Shown piece by piece: positions 6,150 through 9,029 of a DNA stretch of 9,029 nt. The stretch covers positions 1 through 9,029 of the forward strand of contig JADIMN010000111.1 of assembly GCA_017694735.1 (NCBI GenBank), read 5' to 3'. Positions within the stretch are counted from its first letter, which is position 1; each line of letters begins with the position of its first letter. A program made the translations under genes and the position numbers. The notes beneath the pieces are model-generated. The model saw only the letters and a list, made by a program, of their open reading frames with translations, was not told the DNA's origin and ran no database searches. The stretch comes from Candidatus Alectryobacillus merdavium. Lineage in GTDB: Bacteria; Bacillota_I; Bacilli_A; RFN20; CAG-826.

Positions 6150-7362
6150 GATTTATCTTCATCCTTAATATATCAAGTTTATGTAATTTATATGGGCATT
6201 TAATATATACTTGTTGTTTAATTTTTTTAACTTCTTCAATTTTATTTTTATTTAAATCTAGTATTTCTTCTACTTTAAAAGTTTTATTAAAATTTTCATC
6301 TGGAGATAATACTTCTAAAGTATCTCCAAGTTTAAATTTATTTCGATGTTCTACTAATAAGTAATTATTATCTAAATGGTCTAAAACTAAAGCAGTATAC
6401 ATATATGTTTGACTAACTTTAGATGTAAGAGTATTAGTTTTTTGATCTGAATCAAAATAAAATCCAGTTGTAAATTCTCTATTAGATGTTTTTTGAAGTT
6501 CACTAATGTAGTCAAAATCTCTTTTAATATTATTATAAAAATCATCTATTGCTCTACGATATGCATTAGTTATTGTAGCAACATAATAATTAGATTTCAT
6601 TCTACCTTCTATTTTAAAACTATTTATACCTGCATCATATAAATCTTTAATATTATTTATTAAACATAAATCTTTGCTATTTAGTATATATGTTCCTTTA
6701 ATATCTTCTTGTATTGGATAATAAGATATATCGTCTTTATTATCTTTTATTCCTAAAGCATAATTCCATCTACAAGGTTGAGCACAAGCTCCTTTATTTG
6801 AATCTCTACCAGTTAAATAATTAGATAATAAACATCTACCACTATATGATATACACATTGCTCCATGAACAAAGGTTTCAATATCTATATCATTATTTAA
6901 TTCTTTTTTAATATTATATATTTCTTTTAAATTTAATTCTCTTGCTAAAACAAGTCTTTTAGCACCCATATTTTGCCATACTTTTGCAGAATATAAATTT
7001 GTAATATTTGCTTGAGTTGAAACATGTAATTCTAAATTTGTATTATCTAATACTAATTTAGCAATTCCTAAATCACTTACAATGACTCCATCTGCTTTAT
7101 TTTGATCAAGAAATTTTAAGTAATCTAATAATCCATTAAAATCATCATTATGTGCAAGAATATTAACCGTAATATAAACCTTTACATTATGATCATGAGC
7201 ATACTTTATAGCTTTTATAATTTCATCATCATCAAAATTATCTGAAAAAGCTCTAAGTCCAAATCTTTTACCAGCAAAATAAACTGCATCACAACCAAAA
7301 TGTATTGCAGTCTTTAATTTTTCAAAATCTCCAGCAGGTGAGAGCAATTCTATTTTCTTCAT
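6139..7362 (-). CDS. trhP: U32-family protein, TrhP-like prephenate-dependent tRNA uridine hydroxylase
   Basis: A 407-residue U32 protein. In E. coli (TrhP/YegQ) and B. subtilis (TrhP1/TrhP2) such proteins form 5-hydroxyuridine at tRNA position 34 using prephenate; in Bacilli ho5U is then methylated to mo5U. The full U32 signature ETFVHGAMCISYSGRCLLS lies at 162-180, and the family N-terminus ELLSPAGD is at residues 5-12. Cys170, Cys177, Cys193 and Cys197 (the last two in GACAQPC) are the conserved set thought to bind an Fe-S cluster. SKDLC (229-233) and IEGRMK (251-256) are further U32 core motifs. Residues about 310-400 form a small beta-rich C-terminal domain. It has no DUF3656-like extension, which fits TrhP rather than RlhA. 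It is first in the operon with the SLC13-type transporter and aroQ. The old label collagenase-like peptidase is probably misleading. Exact RNA target is inferred from length and homology. Confidence 0.82.
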   Translation of the reverse strand: MKKIELLSPAGDFEKLKTAIHFGCDAVYFAGKRFGLRAFSDNFDDDEIIKAIKYAHDHNVKVYITVNILAHNDDFNGLLDYLKFLDQNKADGVIVSDLGIAKLVLDNTNLELHVSTQANITNLYSAKVWQNMGAKRLVLARELNLKEIYNIKKELNNDIDIETFVHGAMCISYSGRCLLSNYLTGRDSNKGACAQPCRWNYALGIKDNKDDISYYPIQEDIKGTYILNSKDLCLINNIKDLYDAGINSFKIEGRMKSNYYVATITNAYRRAIDDFYNNIKRDFDYISELQKTSNREFTTGFYFDSDQKTNTLTSKVSQTYMYTALVLDHLDNNYLLVEHRNKFKLGDTLEVLSPDENFNKTFKVEEILDLNKNKIEEVKKIKQQVYIKCPYKLHKLDILRMKINHEE

Positions 7363-7368
7363 GAAAAT

Positions 7369-7397
7369 ATTATAACTTTTTAATTATCATGTTTTAA
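7369..7397 (-). promoter_or_regulatory. Promoter of the trhP-transporter-aroQ operon
   Basis: On the minus strand TTAAAA (7397-7392) and a perfect TATAAT (7374-7369) are separated by 17 bp. The -10 ends 6 nt before the ATG at 7362, with no Shine-Dalgarno sequence, so the operon mRNA is predicted to be leaderless. The -35 lies inside the 22-bp palindrome at 7384-7405. Confidence 0.6.
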
Positions 7398-7405
7398 CAT
7401 GATAA
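7384..7405. promoter_or_regulatory. 22-bp palindrome, likely shared operator of both U32 transcription units
   Basis: TTATCATGTT (7384-7393), a TT spacer, and AACATGATAA (7396-7405) form perfect 10-bp arms near the middle of the 70-bp divergent gap. The palindrome covers the predicted -35 boxes of both promoters. A dimeric repressor bound here would shut both units at once. It lies outside both predicted transcripts, so it should act as DNA and not as an RNA hairpin. It does not match the Fur or PerR consensus as I know them, and the regulator is not identifiable in this window. Confidence 0.65.
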
Positions 7406-7423
7406 ATATAAATATGATAAAAT
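7394..7423 (+). promoter_or_regulatory. Promoter of the RlhA-like U32 gene
   Basis: TTAACA (7394-7399), an 18-bp spacer, and the extended -10 TG-A-TAAAAT ending at 7423, which is 9 nt before the ATG. The 11-mer TATGATAAAAT (7413-7423) is identical to that of the XRE gene. No Shine-Dalgarno sequence is present. The -35 lies within the shared palindrome. Confidence 0.6.
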
Positions 7424-7432
7424 TTTAAAGTT

Positions 7433-9029
7433 ATGAGTGAATTATTATTACCAGCTGGAGATACAAAAGCATTTTACGCCGCTATAAGCGGAGGCTGTGA
7501 TGCTATATATTTAGGAATTAAAAAATATAGCGCAAGAGCTTATGCTAATAATTTTACTATTGAAGAGTTAAAGGATTTAGTTTCTTATGCTCATTTAAGA
7601 AATGTAAAAGTATATGTTACGATGAATACAATTTTATATGATGAAGAATTAAGTGAAGCATATAAAATGGTTGATGAATTAGCAAAAATTTATGTTGATG
7701 CAATAATTGTTCAAGATTTAGCTCTACTTTTTTATATTAATAATAATTATTCATCTATAAAAGCGCATGTTTCTACACAAATGGGAATAGATGATTATTA
7801 TGGAGCAAAACTTTTAAAGGATTTAGGTGCTAGTAGAATTGTTGTTGCAAGAGAAACTCCTTTAAAAGTTTTAAAAGATATTAAGAATAATTTAGATATA
7901 GAACTTGAAACATTTATTCATGGAGCATTATGTGTTTGTTATAGTGGAAATTGCTTGATGAGTTCTATGATCGGTGAGAGAAGTGGAAATAGAGGAAGAT
8001 GTGCTGGGTGTTGTAGACAAATTTATTCATTAATAGATTTAAATACTAATAAAAATATTAATACAGGTTATCTTTTATCTATGAAAGATTTAAATACTAT
8101 TAATTATATTAAAGATCTTAAATTTATAGATTCTTTAAAAGTTGAAGGTAGAATGAAAGATGCTAACTATGTGTATAGTGTTGCAAAAGCTTATAGAGAA
8201 GCTTTAGATAATAATTCAAATTTAAATAATTCTCTAGATTATATATTTAATAGAAGTTACACTAAAGGATTTATGTTTGATGAAGATAGTAAGAATATTA
8301 CAAATATATTAAGACCAAATAATTATGGATTTGAAATCGGTAAGATTGTAAAAGTAAATAAAAATACTATATGGATAAAATTAAACAATATATTATCAAA
8401 AGGAGATCAAATTAGAATCCAAAATAAAGATAATGAATTAAAAGAAATAAGTATTTCTATTAATAAACTATTTAATGAAAATTTTAAAGAAGTTGAACAA
8501 GTAAACAAAATTGCTATTATTTCTTGTAATTATAAAGTTAGTAATAATGCGGTTGTATATAAAACTAAAGATATAAAATATAATAAAGAAATAGATGAAT
8601 ATTTATTAAAAAACAAAGAATATCAAAGAATTGCTATAGATTTTATATTTTATGCTAGAAAAAATAAAAATATATCTTTAGTATGTAAATATAATAATAT
8701 TAAAGTATCAAAAACACTACCTATTAAAGTTGAAGAAGCTATAAAAAGTGGTGTTTCTAAAGATAATATTATTTCTTTATTAAATAAAATTAATGATACT
8801 CCATATAAAGTAAATAATATTATTTTAGAAGTAGATGATAATATTTTTATTCCGCTTAAAAGCATAAACGAATTAAAAAGAAGTGTTATAAATGAATTAA
8901 ATAATATCCGTTTAAAAAGAGATATTATTTATAAAAAACCTATACAAATCTCAACTAAAAATTATAATTTTAATAATATAGAGTTAAGTGTTGAAGTAAG
9001 TAATATTGATCAATTTAATATTGCAAAAG
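7433..9029 (+). CDS. U32-family protein, RlhA-like RNA hydroxylase (partial, runs off window)
   Basis: The reading frame is open from the ATG to the window end, giving 532 codons with no stop; the 3' end is missing. The N-terminus MSELLLPAGD is typical of U32. The U32 signature ETFIHGALCVCYSGNCLMS lies at 159-177, followed by GRCAGCCRQ (188-196). Cys167, Cys174, Cys190 and Cys194 match the conserved cysteines, and Cys169 and Cys193 are extra. MKDLNTI and KVEGRMK are core motifs. After the roughly 290-residue core comes a segment beginning PNNYGFEIGKI, as in long U32 proteins, and then a long extension consistent with the DUF3656-containing RlhA type. E. coli RlhA (YdcP) makes ho5C2501 in 23S rRNA and needs prephenate and Fe-S biogenesis. 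Divergence from the trhP-transporter-aroQ operon through a shared palindrome supports a joint role. It could instead be a second tRNA-type U32 protein. The RNA target is inferred. Confidence 0.78.
   Translation, partial: MSELLLPAGDTKAFYAAISGGCDAIYLGIKKYSARAYANNFTIEELKDLVSYAHLRNVKVYVTMNTILYDEELSEAYKMVDELAKIYVDAIIVQDLALLFYINNNYSSIKAHVSTQMGIDDYYGAKLLKDLGASRIVVARETPLKVLKDIKNNLDIELETFIHGALCVCYSGNCLMSSMIGERSGNRGRCAGCCRQIYSLIDLNTNKNINTGYLLSMKDLNTINYIKDLKFIDSLKVEGRMKDANYVYSVAKAYREALDNNSNLNNSLDYIFNRSYTKGFMFDEDSKNITNILRPNNYGFEIGKIVKVNKNTIWIKLNNILSKGDQIRIQNKDNELKEISISINKLFNENFKEVEQVNKIAIISCNYKVSNNAVVYKTKDIKYNKEIDEYLLKNKEYQRIAIDFIFYARKNKNISLVCKYNNIKVSKTLPIKVEEAIKSGVSKDNIISLLNKINDTPYKVNNIILEVDDNIFIPLKSINELKRSVINELNNIRLKRDIIYKKPIQISTKNYNFNNIELSVEVSNIDQFNIAK

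Noticed and set aside
8650..8865. Minus-strand open frame of 71 codons
   Set aside because: It is antisense to the continuous RlhA-like U32 coding frame. Its hydrophobic look comes from reading an A-rich gene backwards.
6139..9029. Annotation of the two U32 proteins as secreted collagenases or proteases
   Set aside because: Neither has a signal peptide. Both carry the cysteine set of RNA-hydroxylating U32 proteins, and the aroQ neighbourhood fits prephenate use better than proteolysis.
1..9029. Mycoplasma-type code with TGA as tryptophan
   Set aside because: All recognised genes encode Trp with TGG and keep full family length without reading through TGA.

Overview
The window is strongly AT-rich, with A/T-ending codons and AGA as the main arginine codon. 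Tryptophan is TGG and TGA acts as a stop, so the genetic code is standard. These traits, plus gene families common in Firmicutes, suggest an uncultured low-GC Bacilli or Tenericutes-type bacterium, possibly a gut lineage with a reduced genome. The lineage is an inference. There are nine protein genes, one cut by the right edge. I see no RNA gene, insertion sequence or CRISPR array, and no gene-free stretch over 300 bases.

Left part (1-2351): an O6-alkylguanine-DNA alkyltransferase gene (ogt, +) converges on an ArsB/NhaD-type membrane transporter gene (-). A small XRE-type regulator (-) lies upstream of the transporter.

Middle (2352-4378): the XRE gene is divergent from a D12-class adenine DNA methyltransferase that has no restriction endonuclease partner here. 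The roughly 120-bp gap between them holds several dyad-symmetric sequences, and two of these sets share one symmetry axis. A PnuC-type vitamin transporter follows. A probable bidirectional terminator separates it from the next, convergent operon.

Right part (4406-9029): a minus-strand operon reads TrhP-like U32 protein, then SLC13/DASS-type anion transporter, then stand-alone AroQ chorismate mutase. It is divergent from a second U32 protein that resembles RlhA. In E. coli, both TrhP (tRNA ho5U34) and RlhA (23S rRNA ho5C2501) need prephenate, the product of chorismate mutase. A near-perfect 22-bp palindrome in the 70-bp divergent gap overlaps the -35 regions of both promoters. Together this looks like a compact, co-regulated locus that makes prephenate and uses it for RNA hydroxylation. 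The transporter may bring in a shikimate-pathway dicarboxylate such as chorismate. That last point is a hypothesis.

A recurring feature is that six of the seven genes with their own promoter have a -10 box ending only 5-9 nt before the start codon and lack a Shine-Dalgarno sequence. This predicts leaderless or nearly leaderless mRNAs. The operon-internal aroQ gene instead has a clear AAGGGG ribosome binding site. The methyltransferase is the exception, with a longer leader.
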